From: Planctomycetota bacterium
Lineage (GTDB): Bacteria; Planctomycetota; Planctomycetia; Pirellulales; Pirellulaceae
NCBI GenBank assembly: GCA_019347795.1
Contig: JAHWKS010000006.1
Coordinates: 1-18,898, forward strand
Length of the DNA stretch: 18,898 nt
Reading direction: 5' to 3'
The notes below the pieces were generated by a model. The model saw only the letters and a list, made by a program, of their open reading frames with translations. It was not told where the DNA came from and did no database searches. Every line of letters begins with the position of its first letter. Within the stretch, counting starts at the first letter, position 1. Below, in pieces: positions 1 to 8,340 of this stretch. The translations under genes were made by a program, and so were the position numbers.

Positions 1-3000
1 ATCGATTCCCGCCTCCCCGGAACTGGCCATCACGTCAAAGCCTGCAGCCGGCGGCGGTGCGGCCTGCGAGCTGGAATCGGCCGATTCCACGCGCGGCGGC
101 GCATCCGGCTGCTCGATCGCCCCGCCGAAGGCCGGATCGTCGCTGGTAATGAAGAGCCCTTCGCCGGGTACGGGCGCCTCGATCTGGATGAAAAGCGAGT
201 CGCCATCGGCGGTGACATCGGCCACGCCCACGATGAACGTCGTCTTATCCAATCCGACGAAGCTGATGTTGGAGTTACGCGCCAGCGTCAACTCAATGGG
301 AATCGGCGCCGCGGGATTCTCGCGATTGGGATTGCCGACGTACATGTGCTCCAGCCGCAAATCGCCGGGTTCGTCGAGCTGTTGGACGTCGCGGGTGTTG
401 TCTCCCCAATCCACCGTCAGAAGAAACCCGCGCTCTCCGGGCGAGCCGAAGTTGCCCGTGACTACGGCCTCTCCCAGAGCCGTGACCTGCGAAGCCTCGA
501 TGCTCGTCAAGCGGGGCCGGCCGGGAACCGCCGCGCCGATGCCGCTGGTCACCAGTACCTTGTCGGCGGAGATAAGGCCGCCCTGGAAATCGGCGACGAA
601 TTGCCCGTCGCCGGAGACGGAAATGTCGGCGTCGAAGCCGGTGTCGCTCAGGATCAGGCTGCCGCCGGCGTTAATCAGAATGTCGCCGTCGCCGCCGGTC
701 GCCCGCACGCGGGCGTTGATCGTCAGGTCGCCGGCGGGTCCGGCGGCCAAGGTGTTCAGGAGGATGTCGCCCCCGGCGGCGTTGAGGACTTCGGCATTGA
801 CGGCGACGGGGCCAGTGCTGTCGAGCGTGAAGGCGCCGCCGCCGAGGCCGGAGTCGGCAAGCGTGACGCCCGCCGTCACGTCCACCACGCCGATCGTGAG
901 GAGCGAAGCGCCGCGGTAGTTGATCTGCACATTGCCCGGGCCCGCGTTCTCCGCCGCCAGCGTTGCGACATCGATCTCCAGCGGATCGCCGCTGCCGATT
1001 CCGATTGCCGCCCGCAGCGCGGCGCCGGCAGCGACGATATCGATGTCGGGATCCGGGACACTTTCGGCGATGGCGCCCTCGGATGTCACGACGGCATTTC
1101 CGCCGGCCTTGACCGAGCCAAGGAGAATATCGCCGGCGCCGGTGGTGGTCAGCCGCACGTCGCTTGCGAGACCGGCGGAGACGAGGTCCGCCTGCAAGTC
1201 GGCGCCGTCGTTCGCCACCGCGACGCCTCCCATCGCCGCATCGGCGGAAACGACCGTCAGCGGCTGGCCGCCCGTCTGCACCAGCGACAGCGGACCTTGT
1301 CCCGCGACGAGACTGGTTGCCGTGACGGGTCCGGCGGCGAGACTCGCCAGGTGCAACTCGCCGGCGATAGCCGCGATCTCTGCGGCGGTGAATCGCAGCG
1401 CCTCGGCGGCGGCGCCCACGCCCTGCAATGCTTGCAGGTTGAGCGTCCGAGCCGACAGCGTCGCGGTCGTCCCGGGGGGGTTCACGATTCCTCCGCCGGG
1501 CGCGTTCAAATCGATCTCATCGTCCGCACGAACCGAGACGACCACCAGATCGCCCGCCGCGGCGACGATCCGCACGTCGGTGCCGGGCGCCATCGCTTCG
1601 ATCTGCTGCAAGGCGAGGGTGTTGGCGGCCGTTACGAACAGCCCCTCTCCGCCGACGATCGCGACGAGCTCGCTTGCCGCGATATCCAGCTCCGCCTGCG
1701 GGTCGGCTCGGCCGGCGCTGCCGGCGGCGCGGAGCGTAAGGACGTCGGCCGTGATTTGCGTGGCGTTGTCGCCATCGTCGAGAATGGCGCCGCTGTCGGC
1801 CGTGAGTTCGACCGCGCCAGGCGACGTCACCGCGACGACGGTCGCGTCGCCCGCAGAAAGGGCGATGTCCACCGCCAGCGCCGAGATGTCCTCGATGCGC
1901 GTGTCTCCGCCGGCGCGAATCAGAACCATTCCCGCGGCGGCGGCGATTCGCTGGAGCGTGATTCCGTCGAGCTCATCCAGAAGAATGTCGCCCGCGACCG
2001 CGTCGATGATGGCTTGATTGACCGAAGTGTCGAGGTCCACTCCCTGTCCCGCGTCTATGGTCAGCGCATGCGCGGTGACGTTCACCGCGGCGCCGTTGTT
2101 GTCGCGCACCGCGCCGCCGACGATCAGCGACACTCCGCCGGCGGCGGCATTGGCCGCGAGCGCGGCAAGCTGCACATCGCCTTGTCCGCCGACGTGCAGC
2201 GTGATCGCATCGGCGGCGGCGCTGGCGGTTTGGACGGTTCCCGCGGTTTGGAGGAAGCCTTCGGCGCCGGCGTTGTCCTGGTTGGCCAGCAGCGAGATCC
2301 GCCCGCTGGACGACACGTCGTCGTGCAGCATGAGGGCGTTCTGCGCGGCGAGCGTGCGATCGCCGATCAGCGTCGCCGCGCGGTGCAGCGTGATCGAGTC
2401 GCCGCGGATATCGGCCGCAGCGGACAAGCTGCCGGGACCGGTCAAGCCGAACGTGACCGCCCCGAGAGCATTGATTTCGGCGCCGGGCGCCAGCGTGGTC
2501 AACTCGCCGGAGTCGAGGCGGAAGTCAGCGACGGAATTCACGGGGCTCTGCAAGGTGAGCTGCCGTCCGGCGCGAAGCGACAGATCGAACCCCCCGCCGT
2601 CGATCGACGCGGCGAATGCGACATCGCCGGCCGCGGCGCCGGTGTCGATGGAAACCGGCCCGGTGAGCGTCACCGGCGACGCAAAGCTGATCGAATCTCC
2701 CGTGGTGACGATGTCGGCCGCGCTCGTCACGGCGCCGGGCCCTACCTGTTGAAAGGGGCCGTCGAGGTTCATGTCGGCGCCGGCGCCGAGTTGCAGCAAG
2801 CCGCCGTTGTTCAACCGCACGCCGCCCCCGCCGGCCGTCTGCACGCGTCCGGCGAACGAGATCTGGAACGTCGTCAGGTCGATCCCTCCCGAGCCGCTGG
2901 TGTTCAGAGGACCTAGAAACGCGGTGGTCGCGCCGGGGGCGCCGTTCGTTTGCATGAGCGACGCCGCCGAAAACGCCGCCGAAGCGGTGACGTCGGCCGC

Positions 3001-6000
3001 GCTATCGATGACGACGTCGCCCAGCGGCGCCGCCTGTCCGACGGGGCTGTCGAAACTAATGTCGCCGCTGCCCGCGAGAAGCGTTAGATCAAAGCCGCCG
3101 TCGAGGTCGCCCGCAAAGCGAATCGCGGCGCCGGCCGGAAAGGCGCCGCCGGCGGTCGTGTCCAGCGCGGCGTCGGCCTGCAACTCCGTCGGCCCGAGGA
3201 TGATCTCCGCGCCCGGTGTCGCCACGGAAGCGGCGATGCGCGTCAACGACGGGTTCGTGGGCGAGCCGGCCGTGGCAGGACCGCCGGCGAACAGAAACGA
3301 ATCGCTCGCCGCGTTTCCGAGCGTCACCACGCCCGTATTGCGAAAGGCCGTGGCGCCGGCGATCGTGTTGACGTCGCCGGTGAATGAAATGTCGTACCCG
3401 CCCGGCTGCGTCGCCAAGCCCGCGTCGATGGTCGCGTTTCCTTCAAAGGCGACACTGGTCTCGGTCGCGTTGATCCTCACGGTCGCCGCGTGCAGCGAAT
3501 CGGCGAAGACGGCGCTTTGGCTCTGGTCGATTGTGATGCTCAAGGGCGCCGCGGCGCCCGCCGTCGCTTCAAACCGCGTGTCGCCCGTCGTGCCGGAGTT
3601 CGTGCGCAGCGTCTCGAGGGCGGCGGTGGCTGTATCGCCGTTGACGGCGTGATTGAACACGAGGTCGGCGCCGGTTACGGCGCCTCCGTCGGAGGAGTCG
3701 ATCGAGACGGTGGCGCCGTCGGCGACTCGCACGTCGCCGCCGAGGGTGATGGTCCCGCTGCGAGTCGTGAGGTCGCCCGCCAGCGTGATCGGCCCCCCGG
3801 CGGAGTCGAGTGTGAGCGCCGCCGCGTCGAGTCCCGCCGTAGTGCTGAGCGGCGCATTGACGTGAATGGCGCCGGCGGAGGAGGCGCGAATCGTGAGCGG
3901 ATCGGCGAACACGGCGGCGCCCACCACCGTGACCAGGCCCGTTCCATCGGTGCGGCCGATGACGATCCCGGAGAAGGTGTTGGGGACGAGGTTCGCGATG
4001 GTCGCGGCGTTGATCGTCAGCACGTCCGTGGCGGGCGCGGCGCCGGCGCCGATTTGCACGGCGTCGCTTGCTTCATCCGGCTCAAGCGTGAGCGCGAATC
4101 CGCCGCCGGTGAGATTGGCGCCCAGGTTGAAGCGATCCGCGCGAATGGTGACATTGGACGCCAGCGTCGCGGGACCCAAAAGCGTCAGCGGCGTGTCGTT
4201 CGTCGCCTCGATGAGGCCCGCCAAGGTCGTGAGCGTAGGACCCCTTGTCGGCGCATTGACCGTGGCGCCGCCGGCGAAGGTGAACTGATCGCCCGAGTCG
4301 TCGCCGAGGGTGACGGTTCCGCGATTGTCGAACGTCACCGAATTGGCGATCGTGTTGTCGGCGCCGGTGAAGCTGAGGGAGTAGCCGCCTCCGCTGGTGG
4401 TCAGCGTGGCGATCGTCGCGTTCTCCTGAAAAGCGACGGCGCCGGTGGTGTCGACCAGCGTCACAACGCCCGCGGCAACGGCGTCTTCAAACGTGGTTGA
4501 ACCGCTGTGGATGACGGTCACGTCCAGCGGCTCGGCGCCGCCGACGGGACTCTCAAATACGACGGCGCCCGCCGTCCCCGCGTTGAGCCGCAGCGTCTCG
4601 GCGGCGGGGTCGGTAGCGTCGCCGTTGACTGCGCCTTCGAAGGTGATCGCCGCGCCCCCGAGGACCGCCCCGGCGTTAGTGGCGTCGACCAGCACCGATT
4701 CGCCTTTGGCCACGGCGACGGCGCCGGAGAAGCGGAGTCCGCCGCCGGCGGTGACCATGTCATCGGCGAGCGTCGTCGGTCCGTCCCGCGTGATGGAATT
4801 CGCGCCCGCGCCGGCGAGCGTGTCGAGCTGCCCCTCCACGGCGATGGCGCCGCCGGTCGCCGGAGCCTGGATCACCAGCGGGTCGCGGAAGCTGGCGGCT
4901 TCGACGATCACTTCATGGGCGCCGTCGCTGCGGCCGATCGTGATCGAGGAGAAGCCGTCATGTAGAAAGTCGATCTCGCCGTTGTCGAGGTGATATCGCA
5001 ATCCGTCAAAACCGCCGCCGATCCGGATCGGCCGCCCCACGGAAAATGGCTGCAAGAGCAGCGTGCCGCCCGTGCTTTGCACGGGGGCCTCGAGCGTGAT
5101 GTCGTCCGAGGTGAACGTAATGTCGCCTGAGCCGGAAGTGACGGGGGAGCCGGTGATGATCTCGGCGGTCCCGGCGTGGAGCAGGATGTCTCCGGCGCCG
5201 CCGGCCGTGATTCCCTCAAAGACGAATATGTCTCCCGCGGCGGTCACGCGAATCGAGCCATCGGCGGCGGTGGTGATCTCGATGACGGCAACGCCCTGCG
5301 TCGGCGAATCGATAAACACGCCGCCGCTTTGGCCTTGGGCCGACAAGTTATCGACTTGCACGCGGAGCGGCGCATCCTCGGCGCCGATCTCCGCGCCCGC
5401 GGCGGCGACGTTGAATGTAACCGACCCCATCGCCCCGCTGATGAGCGCATTATCAAACGCCCTGCGCACGCCGCTCCCGGCCGTAGCGCCCAGGTTCGTG
5501 ATCGAAACGCCCGGCGCGGTGACGTTCCCCAGCACGATGTCGCCGCTCTCGGCGCCGGCGGCGACCTCCACGATCACCGTCCCCGTGGAGACGAGCGAGG
5601 CGCCGTTCTGCATCACGACCTGGCCGGGACCGGCCCCGCGTTGGCCGGGAATGGCGGAGGCGGAGTTCGCCAGCAGCGTCAGGTTGCCGGCCAGGGTGTC
5701 GATCGTCACTCCCGCGTCGAGAGAAATCGTCCGGCCGGCCTCCAGCGTCAGGTTCCCTCCGCCGCCGAGCACGTCGACGGTCACCAGGATGTCGCGATTG
5801 GCTTGCAGCGTGAGGTTGGCCGAGGTGGTGGCGGCGGTAATGGCGGCGGTGGAGATGGTTACGTCGTCGCCGGGATTCTCGGTGAACGCGTTGTTCGGTT
5901 CGATCGGCGTGGCGCCGACCGCGGCGATGGTGATATCTCGCGGGTCGAGCAGCAGCTCGCCCCGTTTTCCGCGCGGGGATGACAGATCGGCGAAGCCGCG

Positions 6001-7347
6001 ATAGGCGAGCTTGTCCTTGCCGGACACCTCGGCGAACCCGCCGTCGCCGCCGGCGGGGCCGCCGCGTGCGGACAAGGCGCCGGCGAACCATGTCGATTCG
6101 TCGGCCCAGACAATGATGCGCCCGCCGTCGCCGCGCACAATCGCATCGGCGGCGAGCACGGTGCCCGACTCGATAATTGTCGTGCGGGCATTGGGAATGT
6201 CAGGATTGCGCCCCTGGAAATCGCCGCCGACGAGGATCGTTCCTCCGCCGGCGTCTCCAGACGCGTCGATCCGGGCCGTCTCCGTCAGGCGGATGTGCCC
6301 GCCGAGCAAGTGAATCGTTCCTCCGCGGGCGCCGGGCAGCGACGAGGACGCATTGATGACCCCCGCCACCTCCAACGTGCCGCTTCCGGCGTCGAGCACG
6401 AGCGGCGAGTCGGCGGCGCCGAAGAGCCGCACGCCGCCGTGCTGCGAGACGTGCAAACTCTCGACAGCCCGCATCTGGGCCGCTTCCGCAACAATCATCT
6501 GTTCCACGCGGATCGTCTCGGCGGCGATGATAAGCTGCTCGACGTGGAATTCGCCGGGCCCCACGAGCGCGGCGCCGGCGCCGTCTCCCGCGATTGTGAG
6601 CGAGGCGGTCGGCGGAGCGAAGTGAAGGAAGGATAATCCGTCGACGGAAGCCGTCCATGCGCCATCCGCCCAGGAAGAATGCGCCGCCAGCTCGATCGTT
6701 TCGCCCGGCAAAGAAAACTCCAGCGACCGGTTCGGCGCCACGAGCAGATCGACGATTTGATCTTCTCCCGGCGCCATGCCTACGACGCTCACGCGGCCGC
6801 CGCCGATCACGGCGTGATAGCTCCAAGGCTGCAGGCTCTCGCCTGCTGCGAATTGATGGAACGCGTCGCCGCCGGCGCCGCCGCGATAGAGGACGACATC
6901 GTTGCCGCCCGGTCCGCCGACGTCGAACGTCAGCGTGAGGCCCGCCAGGGGATCGCCCGCCGAGTAGTCTATTACGAGCGTGTCGTCGTCGCCCGAGCCG
7001 AGCAGCGTCAAGGCGCCGCTCTCGAGGGGACCCTGGAAGACGAGCGACTCATTGACAAAGACCTCGATTCCCGGCCCTTCTCCGGCGCGGCGAATGTGGA
7101 AGACATCGGCCTGACCGTCGCCCGCATAGGCGCCGGCGTCGACTACGTCCGCGGGCGCATTGGGCAACGGCTCGCGATCCACCGCGTCGGGCTGTTGGAA
7201 CTCGGTGAGCGGGGCGGCGTTCAAGACCCGACGCTCTTCGAGCCGCAGGACGGAGAGGGGCGAAGCGTCGCGGCGCCAAAACTCGGGGACCGCCCGACGT
7301 CCGCGCCGGCCGTACAGGCTGGCGCGAATCCGCTGAAAGGGGGACAT
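1..7347 (-). CDS. Giant FHA-like beta-helix surface protein, partial (3' end beyond left edge)
   Basis: The minus frame is open from the ATG at 7347 to the window edge: 2449 codons without a stop. An in-frame TAG lies at 7362-7360, just upstream, so this ATG is the first possible ATG start. The N-terminus is basic and has no clear Sec signal peptide; residues 36-44 read LEERRVLNA, a motif typical of giant planctomycete exported proteins. Residues about 342-469 match the conserved filamentous-haemagglutinin-type stretch (GGG-rich strands, a VWAD-like turn, EVSGK, ending in LLLDP). The next ~1800 residues are short Gly/Ala/Asp/Thr-rich beta-strand repeats expected to form a right-handed beta-helix, including a tandem pair of ~326-residue units. 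Near residue 2311, TVDWGDNT is PKD-like. Cysteines appear very rare. The role is probably cell-surface or extracellular adhesion or matrix; substrate and partner are unknown. The C-terminus, which might carry a sorting or anchor domain, is not visible. Confidence 0.9.
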   Translation of the reverse strand, partial: MSPFQRIRASLYGRRGRRAVPEFWRRDASPLSVLRLEERRVLNAAPLTEFQQPDAVDREPLPNAPADVVDAGAYAGDGQADVFHIRRAGEGPGIEVFVNESLVFQGPLESGALTLLGSGDDDTLVIDYSAGDPLAGLTLTFDVGGPGGNDVVLYRGGAGGDAFHQFAAGESLQPWSYHAVIGGGRVSVVGMAPGEDQIVDLLVAPNRSLEFSLPGETIELAAHSSWADGAWTASVDGLSFLHFAPPTASLTIAGDGAGAALVGPGEFHVEQLIIAAETIRVEQMIVAEAAQMRAVESLHVSQHGGVRLFGAADSPLVLDAGSGTLEVAGVINASSSLPGARGGTIHLLGGHIRLTETARIDASGDAGGGTILVGGDFQGRNPDIPNARTTIIESGTVLAADAIVRGDGGRIIVWADESTWFAGALSARGGPAGGDGGFAEVSGKDKLAYRGFADLSSPRGKRGELLLDPRDITIAAVGATPIEPNNAFTENPGDDVTISTAAITAATTSANLTLQANRDILVTVDVLGGGGNLTLEAGRTISLDAGVTIDTLAGNLTLLANSASAIPGQRGAGPGQVVMQNGASLVSTGTVIVEVAAGAESGDIVLGNVTAPGVSITNLGATAGSGVRRAFDNALISGAMGSVTFNVAAAGAEIGAEDAPLRVQVDNLSAQGQSGGVFIDSPTQGVAVIEITTAADGSIRVTAAGDIFVFEGITAGGAGDILLHAGTAEIITGSPVTSGSGDITFTSDDITLEAPVQSTGGTLLLQPFSVGRPIRIGGGFDGLRYHLDNGEIDFLHDGFSSITIGRSDGAHEVIVEAASFRDPLVIQAPATGGAIAVEGQLDTLAGAGANSITRDGPTTLADDMVTAGGGLRFSGAVAVAKGESVLVDATNAGAVLGGAAITFEGAVNGDATDPAAETLRLNAGTAGAVVFESPVGGAEPLDVTVIHSGSTTFEDAVAAGVVTLVDTTGAVAFQENATIATLTTSGGGYSLSFTGADNTIANSVTFDNRGTVTLGDDSGDQFTFAGGATVNAPTRGPTLTTLAGLIEATNDTPLTLLGPATLASNVTIRADRFNLGANLTGGGFALTLEPDEASDAVQIGAGAAPATDVLTINAATIANLVPNTFSGIVIGRTDGTGLVTVVGAAVFADPLTIRASSAGAIHVNAPLSTTAGLDAAALTLDSAGGPITLAGDLTTRSGTITLGGDVRVADGATVSIDSSDGGAVTGADLVFNHAVNGDTATAALETLRTNSGTTGDTRFEATAGAAAPLSITIDQSQSAVFADSLHAATVRINATETSVAFEGNATIDAGLATQPGGYDISFTGDVNTIAGATAFRNTGVVTLGNAASDSFLFAGGPATAGSPTNPSLTRIAASVATPGAEIILGPTELQADAALDTTAGGAFPAGAAIRFAGDLDGGFDLTLLAGSGDISFDSPVGQAAPLGDVVIDSAADVTASAAFSAASLMQTNGAPGATTAFLGPLNTSGSGGIDLTTFQISFAGRVQTAGGGGVRLNNGGLLQLGAGADMNLDGPFQQVGPGAVTSAADIVTTGDSISFASPVTLTGPVSIDTGAAAGDVAFAASIDGGGFDLSLRAGRQLTLQSPVNSVADFRLDSGELTTLAPGAEINALGAVTFGLTGPGSLSAAADIRGDSITLHRAATLIGDRTLAAQNALMLHDDVSSSGRISLLANQDNAGAEGFLQTAGTVQTASAAADAITLHVGGQGDVQLAALAANAAAGGVSLIVGGAVRDNNGAAVNVTAHALTIDAGQGVDLDTSVNQAIIDAVAGDILLDELDGITLQRIAAAAGMVLIRAGGDTRIEDISALAVDIALSAGDATVVAVTSPGAVELTADSGAILDDGDNATQITADVLTLRAAGSAGRADPQAELDIAASELVAIVGGEGLFVTAANTLALQQIEAMAPGTDVRIVAAAGDLVVVSVRADDEIDLNAPGGGIVNPPGTTATLSARTLNLQALQGVGAAAEALRFTAAEIAAIAGELHLASLAAGPVTATSLVAGQGPLSLVQTGGQPLTVVSADAAMGGVAVANDGADLQADLVSAGLASDVRLTTTGAGDILLGSVKAGGNAVVTSEGAIAESVPDPDIDIVAAGAALRAAIGIGSGDPLEIDVATLAAENAGPGNVQINYRGASLLTIGVVDVTAGVTLADSGLGGGAFTLDSTGPVAVNAEVLNAAGGDILLNTLAAGPAGDLTINARVRATGGDGDILINAGGSLILSDTGFDADISVSGDGQFVADFQGGLISADKVLVTSGIGAAVPGRPRLTSIEASQVTALGEAVVTGNFGSPGERGFLLTVDWGDNTRDVQQLDEPGDLRLEHMYVGNPNRENPAAPIPIELTLARNSNISFVGLDKTTFIVGVADVTADGDSLFIQIEAPVPGEGLFITSDDPAFGGAIEQPDAPPRVESADSSSQAAPPPAAGFDVMASSGEAGID
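3079..4953 (-). repeat. Tandem pair of ~326-residue repeats inside the giant protein
   Basis: Two diverged copies follow each other in the same frame. The first starts at FSSITIGRSDG (4953), the second at FSGIVIGRTDG (3975), a period of 978 nt. Matching landmarks occur in the same order: AVNGD followed by ETLR, then NATI, then GGYSLSFTG versus GGYDISFTG, then GTVTLG versus GVVTLG, and finally GGFALTL versus GGFDLTL. The copies differ at many residues and contain small indels, so the duplication is old or held together by selection on the beta-helix fold. A weaker, partial match to the end of a unit (GGGFDGL) precedes the first copy at about 5000. Confidence 0.75.
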
Positions 7348-7673
7348 GTTGCGATTCCGCTAAAGTCGCTGGCTCGAGGCAGCCATCATTCTAACAACGG
7401 ACTTGCCGGACGACGACGGCTTGGCGCCCGCCTGGAGAAGAACAATCGGCGTCCGCCGTGCGACTCGCGCAGGTAATGCGGGTCGGCCAAGGGACGCGGC
7501 AGCGGCCGCAGTCGGTCGTGGGGCTTATTCGGTTTCTCTCCGCTCTTCGGGAACTGCCAAGGACTTGGGTCGTAATTCGGCGCCGCGATGCCGTCGAGTC
7601 CGCGGGCGGGCCGCGTCGATGGCAAGAGACGAAGACAACGGACTGCCTTTCGCCCCCAACCTCGGCGGCGCTT
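7348..7673. other. Divergent intergenic region between giant-protein gene and small exported-protein gene
   Basis: These 326 bases separate two genes read outward in opposite directions, so both promoters should lie here. On the minus strand a TAGAAT hexamer (7393-7388), one mismatch from the -10 consensus, lies about 40 bases before the giant-protein start, but I see no convincing -35 box. Several frames are open by chance in this GC-rich DNA. One, on the minus strand with a TTG start at 7625 and stop at 7386, encodes 79 residues of ordinary-looking sequence (APNYDPSPWQFPKSGEKP near its start) and ends 38 bases before the giant gene. It has no ribosome site and I do not recognise it, so I do not call it a gene. 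I see no structured RNA. Confidence 0.5.
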
Positions 7674-8339
7674 ATGTGGATGCGATTAGGGATGCTCGCG
7701 ATGCTGCTGACGCCGCTTTCGGCGGCCCGTGCCGAGGATGAGCCCCGCGAGTATTCCGAGGCGCCCCTCCAATTCGCCGCGCCGCCTTCGGTCGAAGAGC
7801 CGTTGATCCCGCCCCCGCCGGAGGACTCGCCGGCGCCACAGGTCCAACCGCGCCAGGTCGATCTTTCGATTCGCTCGATACGCAGCGCGCGCACCAACCT
7901 GACGCCCCCGCCGGCCTTCGACGCCCAAGGAAACCCGCTCGCGGATCCGGAAGACTTCTCGGATCAACTGGTGACGGCCGAGACGATCTTCTATCCCAGC
8001 CAGTACGGACCGAACTGGGTCGAGCACACACGCTTTCCGGAGGCGGCAGGCTATTGCCACCGTCCACTGTACTTCGAGGAGCTGAACCTGGAGCGATACG
8101 GCAACTCGTTGGGACTGGCGCAGCCGGCGGTTTCCGCGGCCCAATTCTATGGCACGGTGCTGGCGCTCCCCTATATGGCGACAGTGGAGCGGCCCTGGAT
8201 CTGCTACGCCCCCGAGCCGTGGTATCCTCCGCCGGGCGTCGCCGCACCGTGGCAGCCGCCGAAGCGCTACCCATTGCGGCTCGACTCCGCCGCGGTGGAA
8301 GCAGCGACTGTCACGGGGCTGATCCTCGCACTGCCGTGA
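7674..8339 (+). CDS. Small exported planctomycete protein of unknown function
   Basis: The product has 221 residues. The ATG at 7674 (or the in-frame ATG at 7680) is chosen because a good Sec signal peptide follows: a short basic start, a hydrophobic LGMLAMLLTPL core and an ARA/EDE cleavage site near residue 20. The frame is open further upstream to 7458, but that extension is Arg-rich, has no protein character and would bury the signal peptide. Residues 25-60 are Pro-rich and likely disordered. The conserved-looking core is residues about 105-185: YPSQYGPNW, then CHRPLYFEELNLERYG, then AQFYGTVLALPYM. From memory this pattern recurs in small secreted planctomycete proteins with no assigned role. 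Only two Cys (128 and 177) remain in the mature part and could form a disulfide. The gene converges on the M50-HlyD gene with one base between their stop codons. I cannot assign a function. Confidence 0.8.
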   Translation: MWMRLGMLAMLLTPLSAARAEDEPREYSEAPLQFAAPPSVEEPLIPPPPEDSPAPQVQPRQVDLSIRSIRSARTNLTPPPAFDAQGNPLADPEDFSDQLVTAETIFYPSQYGPNWVEHTRFPEAAGYCHRPLYFEELNLERYGNSLGLAQPAVSAAQFYGTVLALPYMATVERPWICYAPEPWYPPPGVAAPWQPPKRYPLRLDSAAVEAATVTGLILALP

Positions 8340-8340
8340 T

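Noticed and set aside
346..2916. 856-codon open frame on the plus strand
   Set aside because: It uses the same triplets as the giant minus-strand gene, has an Arg/Asp/Gly/His-rich composition of no known protein type, and is an antisense shadow of the GGC/GCC-rich repeats.
7458..7673. N-terminal extension of the small exported protein
   Set aside because: The added 72 residues are Arg-rich with no protein character and would place the signal peptide internally.
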